Notes: generated by a model from the sequence alone, not told the origin. Shown: positions 1-8,912, numbered from the stretch's first letter. The stretch is 38,509 bases of DNA from Symbiodinium natans (GCA_905221605.1 CAJNDS010002238.1:522329-560837); one strand, 5' to 3'. Numbers and translations: made by a program.

Positions 1-247
1 GGGGACCAGAACCGAACCCTCAACCCGAAAACCAGAATCCCTAGACTCAAAACCCCAAACCCTACAACCGAAACCCTAAACCCCAAACCCGAAACCCTAA
101 ACTCCAAACCCTAAACCCTTAGCCCTACACCCCAAACCCCAAACCCCAAACCCCAAACCCCAAACCCCAAACCCCAAACCCCAAACCCCAAACCCCAAAC
201 CCCAAACCCTAAACCCTAAACCCTAAACCCTAAACCCTAAGCCTTAA
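1..247 (-). repeat. CCCTAAA tract with a CCCCAAA block
   Basis: Degenerate C-strand telomere words, then pure CCCCAAA (about 130-205) and CCCTAAA, ending at the acceptor of the candidate exon at 255. Confidence 0.92.
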
Positions 248-254
248 ACCGCAG

Positions 255-367
255 GTCGAGAGTGGAACGCTCGTGGCCGTGCTGGCAGCTCTGATGGCCT
301 TGGCCTGGGCGAAGGCGGGCTGCCGGGAGGCTGATCAGCTGAATGATCCGATCCGTTCTGAATCAGG
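255..367 (+). CDS. Candidate exon, unknown protein
   Basis: Unique, GC-rich island between a CCCTAAA tract (left) and a TTTAGGG tract (right), preceded by CCGCAG and followed by GTTTAG. It is open on +: VESGTLVAVLAALMALAWAK, then a polar end. The hydrophobic run could be a membrane helix. No family recognised; the border pattern is the same as for verified exons. Confidence 0.35.
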
Positions 368-451
368 GTTTAGGGTTTAGGGTTTAGGGTTTAGGGTCTA
401 GGGTTTAGGGTGTAGGGTGTAGGGTGTAGGGTTTAGGGTTTAGGGTTTAGA
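364..451 (+). repeat. TTTAGGG tract
   Basis: Starts at the donor of the 255 exon candidate; about 12 units including TGTAGGG variants. Confidence 0.92.
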
Positions 452-543
452 GGCCTCTTTGGGGGTGTGGGCCGGGGTGGGGGTGGGGGGGCGTTCCATC
501 AAGACCTCCAAACCCTACAGTCCAAAACGATCCCGAACCCTGC

Positions 544-612
544 ACTGCCTTTATCAGAGCTCCCGAGGTGTCCATGTACAAGCTCTGATAACTTGAGGCC
601 ATCAAAGGCAGT
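544..612. repeat. Short stem-loop element
   Basis: Nested inverted repeats: outer arms ACTGCCTTT / AAAGGCAGT (9 of 9) and inner arms TTATCAGAGCT (551-561) / AGCTCTGATAA (581-591), 11 of 11. This could be a tiny non-autonomous inverted-repeat element or an RNA hairpin. It lies in a stretch with no exon candidate. Confidence 0.55.
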
Positions 613-749
613 TGGCATTTGGAAAGCCCCCAAGCCCTGCACCCTACAAGCCCAAACCCATACCCGAAACAGCCCAAAGCCCTGAACCCAAACGCAGAAG
701 TCCAGAGCCCCAAGACCACAACCCCAAACACCCCTAGCCCGCAGACTCT

Positions 750-870
750 AGCAGCTGGACCCTAAACCTTAAACCCTAAACCCCAAAGCCCAAAGCCCAA
801 ACCCCAAACCCCAAACCCTAAACCCTACACCCTAAACCCTAAACCCTAGCCCTAAACCCTAAACCCATTC
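750..870 (-). repeat. CCCTAAA tract
   Basis: C-strand units with CCCCAAA and CCCAAAG variants, upstream of the 879 exon candidate. Confidence 0.9.
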
Positions 871-878
871 CTAGCCAG

Positions 879-923
879 GCCGGCCTGCGGGTCTTCACCT
901 CCGCCTCGGAGGCCCTCGGATAG
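879..923 (+). CDS. Candidate exon, unknown protein
   Basis: After CTAGCCAG the frame reads AGLRVFTSASEALG and stops (TAG 921). GC and GA donors inside could instead end it earlier. CCCTAAA lies on the left and TTTAGGG on the right. Too short to identify. Confidence 0.28.
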   Translation, partial: AGLRVFTSASEALG

Positions 924-973
924 TGGCTCTGGTGAGTTGCAGGTCTTCATGGGTTTAGGGTTTAGGGTTTAGG

Positions 974-1150
974 GTGTATAGGGGTTATAGGGTTTATAGG
1001 GTTTATAGGGTTTATAGGGTTTATAGGGTCTATAGGGTTTATAGGGTTTATAGGGTTTATAGGGTTTATAGGGTTTATAGGGTTTATAGGGTTTATAGGG
1101 TTTATAGGGTTTATAGGGTTTATAGGGTTTATAGGGTTTATAGGGTTTGG
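974..1150 (+). repeat. 9-bp telomere-variant array (TATAGGGTT)
   Basis: About 19 copies of a 9-base unit made of TTTAGGG with TA added (GGGTTTATA in another frame), within a normal TTTAGGG tract. Open in one frame as repeated Tyr-Arg-Val only because nine is a multiple of three. Confidence 0.9.
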
Positions 1151-1172
1151 GGTTTAGGATGAAGAGTTTAAG

Positions 1173-1627
1173 ATGAAAAGTCTAGGGTTTAGTTTTTAGC
1201 TTAGGGTTTAGGGTACACGTGTTTAGATTTGAACCCTAACCCCTAAACCCTTCTAGCTGTTGTGAGGCTGCGTGAGTTGTGGAGCACACGCTTGACAAAT
1301 TGAGCTAAATATACTGGAAAGAATGAAGCAAGCATAGCAATGCTAAAGTGCATTGGCAGTATTTCTTCAAGGTGGGCTCGTTTTCAACTGGACTGGTGTT
1401 TAGGTTTTCGGGTTTGGCGTCGGAACACGTGCCATCTTTCTATCCCACTATGTAAATCCTCAGCCCCCAAAATTCTCAACCCTACGCCCTCCAAATCCTA
1501 GGGTTTAGAGTTCAGGCTTTAGAGGATCAAACCTCACCCGCCCCCCAGGATCCAAACCCCGCAAATCCCAAAACGCCTGAGCCTGCGACGAACATCGCAG
1601 CCTGAAGCGCAAAAGGCGAAGATAGAC
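1173..1627. other. Non-repetitive stretch, no gene recognised
   Basis: Degenerate telomere-like words at the edges and moderately AT-rich unique sequence between. No frame here carries a motif I know. A short frame near 1581-1626 ending in Lys/Arg-rich residues and TAG is possible but unsupported. Confidence 0.4.
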
Positions 1628-1715
1628 TAGGGTTTAGGGTTCAGGGTTCAGGGTTCACGGTTTAAGGTTTAGGGTTTAGGAATTAGGGCTTAGGGTTTAG
1701 GGTTTAGGGCTTGGC
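1628..1715 (+). repeat. TTTAGGG tract
   Basis: About 10 units with TTCAGGG variants. Confidence 0.88.
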
Positions 1716-1795
1716 TTGAGGCATTGCTCTACTGCGCAATTCTCCGAGAGAGGCGGCCAGATCTGAGGTGTTCTGCATAAGCCCTTCTGCTTGCT

Positions 1796-1896
1796 GGTTC
1801 CTAGTATGGAATTGGGAAGAAAATAGGGCAACAGGATCCCTGTAAAACCCCCGGTTCCTAGTATGGAACTGGGAAGAATTAGGGCTACAGGATCCC
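1796..1896. repeat. 57-bp direct duplication
   Basis: Two copies of a segment starting GGTTCCTAGTATGGAA (1796 and 1853), differing at a few bases, followed by a run of about 20 C. Probably a local duplication. Confidence 0.75.
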
Positions 1897-2354
1897 CCCC
1901 CCCCCCCCCCCCCCCCCCCAAAAAAAATGAAACCTTATTGGGTTAAATAGGAGGAGAAGCCGTCTGGGGTTTCATACATGGCTTGCAACCTCCTATCCTT
2001 GATCCGCAGCAGAAACATAGCATCCTCGGCCTGAGGAGTCTCGGATCAAACCCCAAACCCTAAACCCTAAACCCTACACCCCAAACCCTAAACCCTGGTG
2101 GCCTCTTCTCACGTAAATTGCTCACCTACGTAGGCCCTCGGGATTTTTTCCCTACGTGGGGGTTACGAGGACCGTACCTTTCGGAATATTCTGTCAGAGG
2201 AATTTCAGGGCCGTCTTCGCTACTCCGCGACCGCTCACAAGGAGCCCTTTTACCCGCGCGTGTAGCTGCATACCTCCTCTCCCCAGGTCCCCTAGAAGGA
2301 TGAACGCACAGGCTCCACAAGCACGATCTGTAGCCAGCTGGTCTGGACCAGATC

Positions 2355-2416
2355 GAATGCAGGTGTTTGGCGCAGGCGCGGGATCAGGGCGTGGCCCACT
2401 CGGATGCTGATGCGGG
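2355..2416 (+). CDS. Candidate exon, unknown protein
   Basis: After AATGCAG one frame reads CLAQARDQGVAHSDADAGPW up to a GTTTAG donor, with CCCTAAA left (2045) and TTTAGGG right (2421). The unique region before it (2100-2355) shows no other recognisable feature. Confidence 0.25.
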
Positions 2417-2420
2417 TCCT

Positions 2421-2476
2421 TGGGTTTAGGGTTTAGGGTTTAGGGTTTAGGGTTCAGGGTTCAGGGTTTAGGGTGA
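2421..2476 (+). repeat. TTTAGGG tract
   Basis: Eight units directly after the 2355 exon candidate. Confidence 0.92.
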
Positions 2477-2624
2477 GACCCAGCCCAGCTTTGAGAAAGC
2501 CGATGAAAGGTCAACAGCTCCATGATCAGATCTGCTGCTCCCAGCTCTTAAACGCGTAACAGCTAAAACGCTCTTCCAAATTTTCAAAGCGACCACCAAA
2601 AACTCGCCCTTCCCCCCCTTAAGA

Positions 2625-2992
2625 TCTCAAGCCCTAAGCCCGAAACCCTAAACCCCCTAAACCCCCTAAACCCTAAACCCTAAACCCTAAAACCTAAACC
2701 CTAAACCCTAAACCCTAAAACCTAAACCCTAGACCCTAGACCCTAGACCCTAGACCCTAGACCCTAGACCCTGAACCCTGAACCCTGAACCCTGAACCCT
2801 GAACCCCAACCCTAACCCTAAACCCTAAACCCTAAACCCTAAACCCTGAACCCTGAACCCTGAACCCTGATCCCTGAACCCTGAACCCTGAACCCTGAAC
2901 CCTGAACCCTGAACCCTGAACCCTAAACCCTAAACCCTAAACCCTAAACCCTAAACCCTAACCCTAAACCCTAAACCCTAACCCTAGCAAGA
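2625..2992 (-). repeat. Mosaic CCCTAAA / CCCTAGA / CCCTGAA tract
   Basis: Blocks of one variant each: CCCTAAA, then CCCTAGA (2725-2770), CCCTGAA (2770-2810 and 2845-2925), then CCCTAAA again. The blockiness implies local amplification of single variants. Confidence 0.95.
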
Positions 2993-2999
2993 CTTGGTC

Positions 3000-3064
3000 C
3001 AGGTCTGGATCCCCCGATGCCCCGCCACTCAGCCTGGAGTCATTTCTGACCGGTGCCCTAGCTG
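3000..3064 (+). CDS. Candidate exon, unknown protein
   Basis: Unique segment between a 370-bp CCCTAAA-type tract and a TTTAGGG pair. Open as SGSPDAPPLSLESFLTGALA; AG acceptors at CCTAG and GTCCAG. No family recognised. Confidence 0.28.
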
Positions 3065-3210
3065 CATTTAGGGTTTAGGGGAGGGCACGCGCTCGGGTGT
3101 GAAACACCCCGGGCCGCGCGCTCGCGTTGCCCGTCAACCCACCCCGGCCACCCACACTATACTCTATTAGGGTTTTGGATTTATGGAATTTATTTTCTTG
3201 TGCCCCGATG

Positions 3211-3740
3211 CTTGCTTTTATGTTTTTAAAGTTGCGGTGTTAGGGTTTAAGCTGGGGTTGGGGGTAGCCTCGGCCCTTTTCGGGCCTTCGGCGTGTCAGG
3301 GCCCGTAGCCGTAGAGGCCCTTTTTTATTTGAAGGTCAGGGAAACCCTTTGTGCCGGCTCCTGGATTCCCCTTCTCAAGTCGCGGGAGTTTGGTTTGCAA
3401 GCTTGCTTTGATGTTTTTAAAGTTGCGGTGTTAGGGTTTAAGTTGGGGTTGGGGGTAGCCTCGGCCCTTTTCGGGCCTTCGGCGCGTCAGGGCCCGTAGA
3501 GGCCCTTTTTATTTGAAGGTCAGGGAAACCCTTTGTTCCGGCTCCTGGATTCCCCTTCTCAAGTCGCGGCGGGAGTTTGGTTTGCAAGCTTGCTTTGATG
3601 TTTTTAAAGTTGCGGTGTTAGGGTTTAAGCTGGGGTTGGGGGTAGCCTCGGCCCTTTTCGCAGGCCTGTAGAGGCCCTTATTTATTTGAAGGTCAGGGAA
3701 ACCCTTTGTACGGGCAAATCCTGGGTCCCCCCCCTCTTTT
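3211..3740. repeat. About 190-bp tandem repeat, three copies
   Basis: Copies start at CTTGCTTT near 3211, 3402 and 3589 (periods 191 and 187). Each carries GTTGCGGTGTTAGGGTTTAA, a GGCCCTTTTCGGGCC-type palindrome and AAGGTCAGGGAAACCCTTTG. The third copy decays after about 3720. No coding potential seen. Confidence 0.9.
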
Positions 3741-4147
3741 GAAGTACCCCCTTGGTTCGAGCTTTTTGGCGGGGGCCTCGGCGGAGGCCCCAGGAGAGGC
3801 CCCCAGAGGTCCCGGCCTCAGGGCGGAGGGGTGGGGGGCTCGAAAATCCGTGAAAAACCCAAAATCACGAAATTGACCAACCAGCCTGCCTGGACCCCCT
3901 CGCCAGCCTCCCTGGTCCAGGAATCCAGCCACCAGGGGCCCCCTGGAACCCTGAACCCAAAACCGCTAAAGGTGGTCTGGGTGCCGGCCATCCCTTAGCC
4001 GAGTACTGACGTTGTCGTAAAAAAGGCCGATGTCCGTTGGCCTGTCCAGGACAGACGGTGAGGCTTAACCCTCACCTTTCCGTTTCTCTTTTCGCTTGGG
4101 CGCTCGGGCTGTAAGGCCCTCGGCCGACGGAAGCGACCCCTCACTTA
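3741..4147. other. GC-rich unique stretch, nothing recognised
   Basis: About 400 bases without telomere repeats. It follows the 190-bp tandem array. No conserved motif or convincing exon seen on either strand. Confidence 0.4.
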
Positions 4148-4239
4148 GTTTGGGGTTTGGGGTTTGGGGTTTGGGGTTTAGCGTGTAGGGTCTAGGATGT
4201 ATGGTTGAGGGTCTCAGGGCGGTCCTAGGGTGATGGGCT

Positions 4240-4314
4240 TTCGAAACCCGAAACCCGAAACCCGAAACCCGAAACCCGAAACCCTAAACCCTAAACCCTA
4301 AACCCTAAACCCTA
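4240..4314 (-). repeat. CCCGAAA then CCCTAAA
   Basis: Six CCCGAAA units, then five CCCTAAA units. Confidence 0.93.
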
Positions 4315-4374
4315 TACGGATTATAGTGCCCCCATTAAAATCCCTGTTTAAGGACTCCTACATTGAGTGCTCAG

Positions 4375-4426
4375 CAGCAAGTTGTCGTTTTGCATGTGGG
4401 TGCTCACAGTGAAGCTGGATCTGCGG
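4375..4426 (+). CDS. Unknown gene A, exon n-3
   Basis: After GTGCTCAG it reads QQVVVLHVGAHSEAGSA and ends with one base of a Gly codon at a GC donor (GCTTGC). The next exon completes it (G+GC). An alternative GT donor lies at 4438. Part of an unidentified protein whose end is at 5342. Confidence 0.5.
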
Positions 4427-4477
4427 GCTTGCTTCTGGTTTTAGTTGAATCCCTAAACTTGAAACCTTAAACCTTAA

Positions 4478-4612
4478 ACTATAAACCCTATAAACCCTAT
4501 AAATCCTATAAAACCCTATGAACCCTATAAACCCTATAAACCCTATAACCCCTATAAAACCCTATAAAACCCTATAAACCCTATAAACCCTATACCCTAA
4601 ACCCTGAACCCT
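4478..4612 (-). repeat. 9-bp variant CCCTATAAA array
   Basis: C-strand counterpart of the array at 974-1150, about 12 units with an extra A in some. In the intron between gene A exons at 4375 and 4622. Confidence 0.92.
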
Positions 4613-4621
4613 AAAAGTCAG

Positions 4622-4710
4622 GCTCCTCCAAAGACAATGTTGCCGCGCTCCCGGCGATTTTTGCCGCGACGGTGGTGGAGCCAGAAGGCCTCCTGCTGAA
4701 CAGCCTCAAG
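4622..4710 (+). CDS. Unknown gene A, exon n-2
   Basis: Between AAAGTCAG and GTTTAG. Reads SSKDNVAALPAIFAATVVEP then EGLLLNSLK, strongly protein-like. The donor GTTTAG is itself the first telomere heptamer of the next tract, so repeat and splice site overlap. Confidence 0.6.
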
Positions 4711-4829
4711 GTTTAGGGTTCAGGGTTTAGGGTTTAGCTTTAGGGTTTCGGGTTTAGAGTTTAGGTTTTAGGGTTTAGGGTTTAGGGTTTAGGGTTCAGG
4801 GTTTAGGGTTTAGGGTTTAGGGTTTAGGG
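4711..4829 (+). repeat. TTTAGGG tract
   Basis: Its first heptamer provides the GT donor of the gene A exon ending at 4710. Confidence 0.93.
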
Positions 4830-4877
4830 ACTGCTGTAACACTGCAAAACCCTACAGCCTTTAACGCAAGCTTCAAG

Positions 4878-4902
4878 GCTCAAGACGAGTCTGGGGTTGA
4901 AG
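4878..4902 (+). CDS. Unknown gene A, exon n-1 (25 bp)
   Basis: After CTTCAAG it reads AQDESGVE plus one base, then donor GTCTGG. The same six bases GTCTGG begin the next exon after an AG, so the intron is bounded by a perfect direct repeat. Confidence 0.5.
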
Positions 4903-4980
4903 GTCTGGCAGCTGTCGGGTATACTCTGGCGCTCTTCCATTTCTTGAAACCTTAACCCTGAACCCTAAACCCTAAACCTT

Positions 4981-5092
4981 CTAGGACCCGGATTAGGTCC
5001 TTATTCCCTTTTTGAGGGGGGCTTAGGTTCCCTTAGAAGCCTCTTTAAACCAACAAGGGCACCCCTTTCAATTGGAACATGGTTTAAGGATG
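4981..5092. mobile_element. Degenerate copy of the CTAGG element (family 1)
   Basis: Left end CTAGGACCCGGATTAGG and the interior TTATTCCCTTTTTGA, TTAGGTTCCCTTAGAA and AACAAGGGCACCC match the intact copies at 31449 and 34091. The right inverted end is eroded. It lies in the last intron of gene A. Confidence 0.6.
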
Positions 5093-5156
5093 GTTAGAGC
5101 TGGGTTTTTTGTTCGTAACCCTCTGCGGTATGAGGATCATGATGTTTACTGTAGGC

Positions 5157-5270
5157 TAAACCCTAAACCCTAAACCCTAAACCCTAAACCCTAAACCCTA
5201 AACCCTAAACCCTAAACCCTAAACCCTAAACCCTAAACCCTAAACCCTAAACCCTAAACCCTAAACCCTG
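5157..5270 (-). repeat. Pure CCCTAAA tract
   Basis: About 16 perfect units; ends four bases before the CAG acceptor of the gene A terminal exon. Confidence 0.97.
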
Positions 5271-5274
5271 GCAG

Positions 5275-5342
5275 GTCTGGACTATGAGCTTGTGGGTCTC
5301 CACGACTCCGAGCGCCTCGTTGACTCAGAGAGCGACGACTGA
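5275..5342 (+). CDS. Unknown gene A, terminal exon
   Basis: After CTGGCAG and completing a Gly codon it reads LDYELVGLHDSERLVDSESD-D, stop TGA. An acidic C-terminal tail. It follows directly after a 115-bp pure CCCTAAA tract. Frame continuity from 4375 gives about 78 C-terminal residues; no family recognised. Confidence 0.55.
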
Positions 5343-5405
5343 GGGTTCACGACTTCCTGTGCCACACACATGCGGTCCACGCAAAACAAGGCAGCACTGT
5401 TGGCA

Positions 5406-5503
5406 TGTTTAGGGTTTAGGGTTTAGGGTTTAGGGTTTAGGGTTTAGGGTGTAGGGTTTAGGGTTTAGGTTTAGGGTTTAGGGTTTGGGGTTTAGGGTTT
5501 GTG
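5406..5503 (+). repeat. TTTAGGG tract
   Basis: About 13 units, 60 bases after the gene A stop codon. Confidence 0.95.
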
Positions 5504-6056
5504 TGGCATGTAGATCTTGCAAAACAGCTGGGCAAGTACCGCCGCTTCTGGTGAGCGGGGCGTCGAGGCTTTGTGCCCCCCCCTGCGCCCTTTTGGATTT
5601 GCTGCCATCTATGTGGTGAACTACGCTGCCCTAAGAGCTTCTTGTCCAGCCGGGGGGCACCCTGCAACCCTCCCCCCCCCCACCCGGAACTGTGGATCCA
5701 AGCCACACTGAACCCGCGCCAACAGCAGCCCGGCTCAAGCCTGTAGACCTGCAAGGTGAGTTCCCATGAGCTTTGTAGATTCACCCTTGCGGTTGACTAG
5801 GAAATAAAAGGCCCTAGGTTCTATGAGAACCTGAGGTTGAGCCTGTCTGAGACATGTAGCACGAAGGACCCGAGACAAGCAGACATAGGCCCAGGGACTT
5901 TCTAGCGACTAGGTTTTAGTCTTTGGGGTGCCTTTTACCTCACACCATCCCAAGCTAGAGCATGCCTTTATAGCCACCCTAGGGAGTGACGTCGCCCAAG
6001 CAGCCCCAACACTCCCAGATAGCCAAAAGACTGCCGGAGCCTCAGTGGGCGTAGAG
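5504..6056. other. Mostly unique stretch with weak exon signals
   Basis: AG at 5515 and a good GT donor (CTTCTG then GTGAGCG) at about 5550 frame a 35-bp open segment, and GCAAG-GTGAGTT lies near 5756, but no frame is decisive. From 5780 to 6056 nothing recognised. Confidence 0.3.
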
Positions 6057-6273
6057 TTTTAGGGTTTAGGGTTTAGGGTTTAGGGGTTGGGAAGCTGAGG
6101 GCGCAACCTAGGGGGACTGCATGTGCGTTTATCGCTTCGGGAGTTTTGGGGCTTTGGGGCGAAAAATGTCTAGAGCTTCAGAGGTAAGAGTTTAGGAATC
6201 AGGGTGGTTGTGCCCATGATGCCCATGTTTGTTGCCTTGGCCACTGAAACACTGTAGAGCTCCTGCTGACCAG

Positions 6274-6372
6274 GTGGAGAAAATGGCTGCTGCCGAGCCC
6301 TCGGCGGGTTTCTTCCGGGCTCAAGTGAATTGGGTCGACGAGGAACCTACTCCCGCCGGCCTCAGGATCACG
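6274..6372 (+). CDS. Candidate internal exon, unknown gene B
   Basis: 99 bp, 33 codons, phase 0 at both ends, between CTGACCAG and GTTTAG. Reads VEKMAAAEPSAGFFRAQVNW then VDEEPTPAGLRIT. Composition is clearly coding-like. The donor is formed by the first telomere heptamer, as at 4711. Confidence 0.55.
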
Positions 6373-6837
6373 GTTTAGGGTTGAGGGTTTAGGGTTTAGG
6401 GTAGCAGCTCTAAAGCCTGAACCTTGAACCTGGACGGGTTTGTGCTGGGTTCGCAGTTGAGTGTAGAGTTCAGGGTTTAAGGTTTAGGGTTTCGGGTTTA
6501 GGGGTTGGCTTGGGGCTTGGGTCCTCGGGTCTGCGACTATTAGACACGCGCATTCTGTGAGTTCGGGTTGGGGCTTTGTTCGGGTTCAACGTTTAGGATA
6601 CCTCGGGGTTGCAATCTTTAGGGCTCTGCTAAACCCTAAACCCTAAACCCTAAGGTTATAATTATATACTCTTAGGTCTAGAGGATGGTTCGTCCGGGTT
6701 GAGGGCGCACATGCTTCGGGTTTGGGGCTCGAGTTTCGAAACTTGGAAACACCCAGCAACCTTAATGCGGCCCTACTCCTGAAAGCCTCAAGATGCAAAC
6801 GCGACATGACAAAGCGAACCTACATCCCCTGCACCCA

Positions 6838-6882
6838 GAGTCAGGCTGCTGGAACTTCGATCATGGCCAGAAGGCCTTGCGG
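6838..6882 (+). CDS. Candidate exon, unknown gene B
   Basis: After CACCCAG one frame reads VRLLELRSWPEGLAG up to GTTTAG. CCCTAAA upstream and TTTAGGG downstream fit the exon pattern. Another frame (SQAAGTSIMARRPCG) is equally open. Confidence 0.3.
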
Positions 6883-6883
6883 G

Positions 6884-6966
6884 GGTTTAGGGTTTAGGGT
6901 TTAGGGTTCAGGGTTTAGGGTTTAGGGTTTGGGGTTTGGGGTTTAGGGTGGAGGCTTTAGGGTTTC
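6884..6966 (+). repeat. TTTAGGG / TTTGGGG tract
   Basis: Starts at the donor of the 6838 exon candidate. Confidence 0.92.
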
Positions 6967-7368
6967 GCAGGGTTTAGTTCCAAGCATGAGGTCATCTTTC
7001 CTAAACCCTGAATCTTCACGCCCTAAACCCCTAAAACCTCCCAAAACCCCCTAAACCCCCCTAAGCCCCTAAGCCTGTAGAAACCCCGAAACTCCGAAAC
7101 CCTGACCAAGTGCGGGCTCGACAGCAAGCCGATCAAGTCGAGCTAGGGCGCGGTGGTCCAAGAGCCCTAAACCCCAAACTCTAAACCCTAAACCCTAAAC
7201 CCTAAACCCCGGAAAAGCAGCGAGCCGTTTTCAGGGTTTAGGATTTGTGGTGGCGCTTGTGTGTTTTGTAGTTCCCTGATTCAGGGCTACTGAAGGGTAG
7301 GGAGCCCGGAGTGCCTTGTTGGAGGGTTTCTATAACAAGAATTGTACTCGTAACATCTTGGGGGTAGA

Positions 7369-7497
7369 TTAGTGTTCCCCTAATACCCACACTACTCTCT
7401 CTCTCTCTCTCTCTCTTTCTATATATAAGAGGCCTATACATAGATAGATAGCAAAGAGATAGATGAAACAGCCCAACATGCACATTCTAGTTCGATC
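7369..7497. repeat. CT and TA microsatellites
   Basis: A (CT)13-type run at about 7391-7417, then TATATA and GATA repeats. Likely intron interior. Confidence 0.7.
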
Positions 7498-7690
7498 CCC
7501 AAACCTCAAACCCCAAACCCCAAACCCCAAACCCCAAACCCCAAACCCCAAACCCCAAACCCCAAACCCCAAACCCCAAAACCCCACACCCCACACCCCA
7601 CACCCCAAACCCCACACCCCAAACCCCCAACCCCCAAACCCCAAAACCCTAAACCCCTAACCCCTAAACCCCAAACCCCAAACCCCAATT
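7498..7690 (-). repeat. CCCCAAA array
   Basis: About 25 CCCCAAA units with CCCCACA variants; the second of the two CCCCAAA blocks in the window. Open frames across it are artefacts. Confidence 0.95.
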
Positions 7691-7771
7691 CTATCGACCC
7701 TCCTCTCTTTTGCCCAAAAGGCTTACCGTGCAGCACCACAACCACCTATTGGTCGACTCCCGGGCGAAAGA

Positions 7772-7884
7772 CTAGGATGCCCAGTAGTACCCTTATTACC
7801 TTTTTGGTAGGTTTAGGTTCCCTTATAAACCCCTTTAAGCAAAAAAGGGCACCCTTTTTCATCCTAGGTTACTGGGCAACCTAG
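7772..7884. mobile_element. Short inverted-repeat element, family 1 (113 bp)
   Basis: Ends CTAGGATGCCCAGTA and TACTGGGCAACCTAG are inverted repeats (one mismatch). Flanked by AAGA on both sides, a 4-bp target duplication. The interior matches copies at 20550, 31449 and 34091. Non-autonomous: no coding capacity. It resembles MITEs or introner elements. Confidence 0.85.
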
Positions 7885-7949
7885 AAGAAGGGCCCTGAAG
7901 TCTCGAGGGAATCTTTGCAAGCCTGGAGGCCTCCTGCCATTTTGCCACT

Positions 7950-8030
7950 CTAAACCCTAAGCCCTAAGCCCTATCAATCAATCCCTAAGCCCTAAGCCCT
8001 AAGCCCTAAACCCTAAACCCTAAACCTTCA
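7950..8030 (-). repeat. CCCTAAG / CCCTAAA tract
   Basis: Mixed units just upstream of the 8046 exon candidate. Confidence 0.9.
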
Positions 8031-8045
8031 GCTAGAACCCTAAAG

Positions 8046-8155
8046 GCCCGGTCGAACCCAATGAAAGCTGAAGCCTGGTTTGAGGGTGAAGTTGCAGCGG
8101 CGAGGAGGGCTAAGTTGAGAGTCGAAGCTCTCCAAGGGTCCCTTAATCCTAACAG
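8046..8155 (+). CDS. Candidate exon, unknown gene B
   Basis: Between CCTAAAG and a GT donor (GTGTTTAGGG). Reads ARSNPMKAEAWFEGEVAAAR then RAKLRVEALQGSLNPN: Ala/Glu/Arg-rich, probably helical. CCCTAAA left, TTTAGGG right. No family recognised. Confidence 0.48.
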
Positions 8156-8188
8156 GTGTTTAGGGTTTAGGGTTTAAGGTTTAGCAAC

Positions 8189-8690
8189 TTGACATCAGGC
8201 CCTGAAATGTTGATCTTCAACCGTCAAGATGAGGAATAGAGGGCTTAATGATTGGAGTTTTAGGAGTTTAGGGTTCAAATGCCGGCTAGGCCACATCCCT
8301 GGTCCTGGTTTGGCATGAGGGGGAGGGGTGCAGTTGAGGGGCATCGGGTCGAGCACTGAAGGAATGTTGGAAGCCACAGACGTGAAACATCTGCATACAA
8401 ACAGTGACATTCACACGTGTGTGAAGTGTACGTAGACACATAGCTATACGATATGTGTGTCTTGATTCAGTCCGTTTCGGATTGGCTTACGTGCTTATCT
8501 GTTTGTTGATGTATTCATGTAGCTGGCAGTTGCTCGTCGTTTCTGCGCCCACGCATTTGCAGAGGCAGCAGCTAGGAGAATGCATGGTCGAACGGCAGCG
8601 CCTCCATCCCAGACATGTTCCACCCCCCAAAAGGTCGGTCTGGGATCTATTCCCAGGCATGTTGAAGCAAGAGCGTCTCTTAAACTACCA
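8189..8690. other. About 500 bases, no gene recognised
   Basis: Unique sequence with a possible short frame at 8455-8712 that has no recognisable motif. Begins after a TTTAGGG pair and ends at a CCCTAAA-type tract, i.e. the intron-interior arrangement. Confidence 0.35.
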
Positions 8691-8694
8691 CCCT

Positions 8695-8912
8695 TATCCC
8701 CTAAACCCCTGAACCTCTCCCCCACTCAAGCCTCAACCCTCCGCTCAACCCCTACATCCTAAACCCCTTAAGCATCTAAACCCTCAACCCTCAACAGTGG
8801 AAACGTATGGAAACGTTCAGTGCCTTTCGGGGTGGAGGGTCCTTGGGGACAGCTCTAAACCCTAAACCCTCAACCCTCAACCCTAAATTCAAAACCCCTA
8901 AACCCCAAATAC
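8695..8912 (-). repeat. Degenerate CCCTAAA / CCCTCAA tract
   Basis: Interrupted C-strand words upstream of the 8983 exon candidate. Confidence 0.8.

Noticed and set aside
1-247. True chromosome-end telomere at the left edge
   Set aside because: The orientation would fit a left end, but the tract is degenerate, mixed with CCCCAAA, and identical in style to dozens of interior tracts.
974-1162. Protein made of Tyr-Arg-Val repeats
   Set aside because: Direct translation of a 9-bp telomere-variant array; no start context or other coding sign.
7369-7745. Gly/Trp-rich and Pro/Asn-rich open frames
   Set aside because: Translations of the CCCCAAA array and flanking microsatellites.
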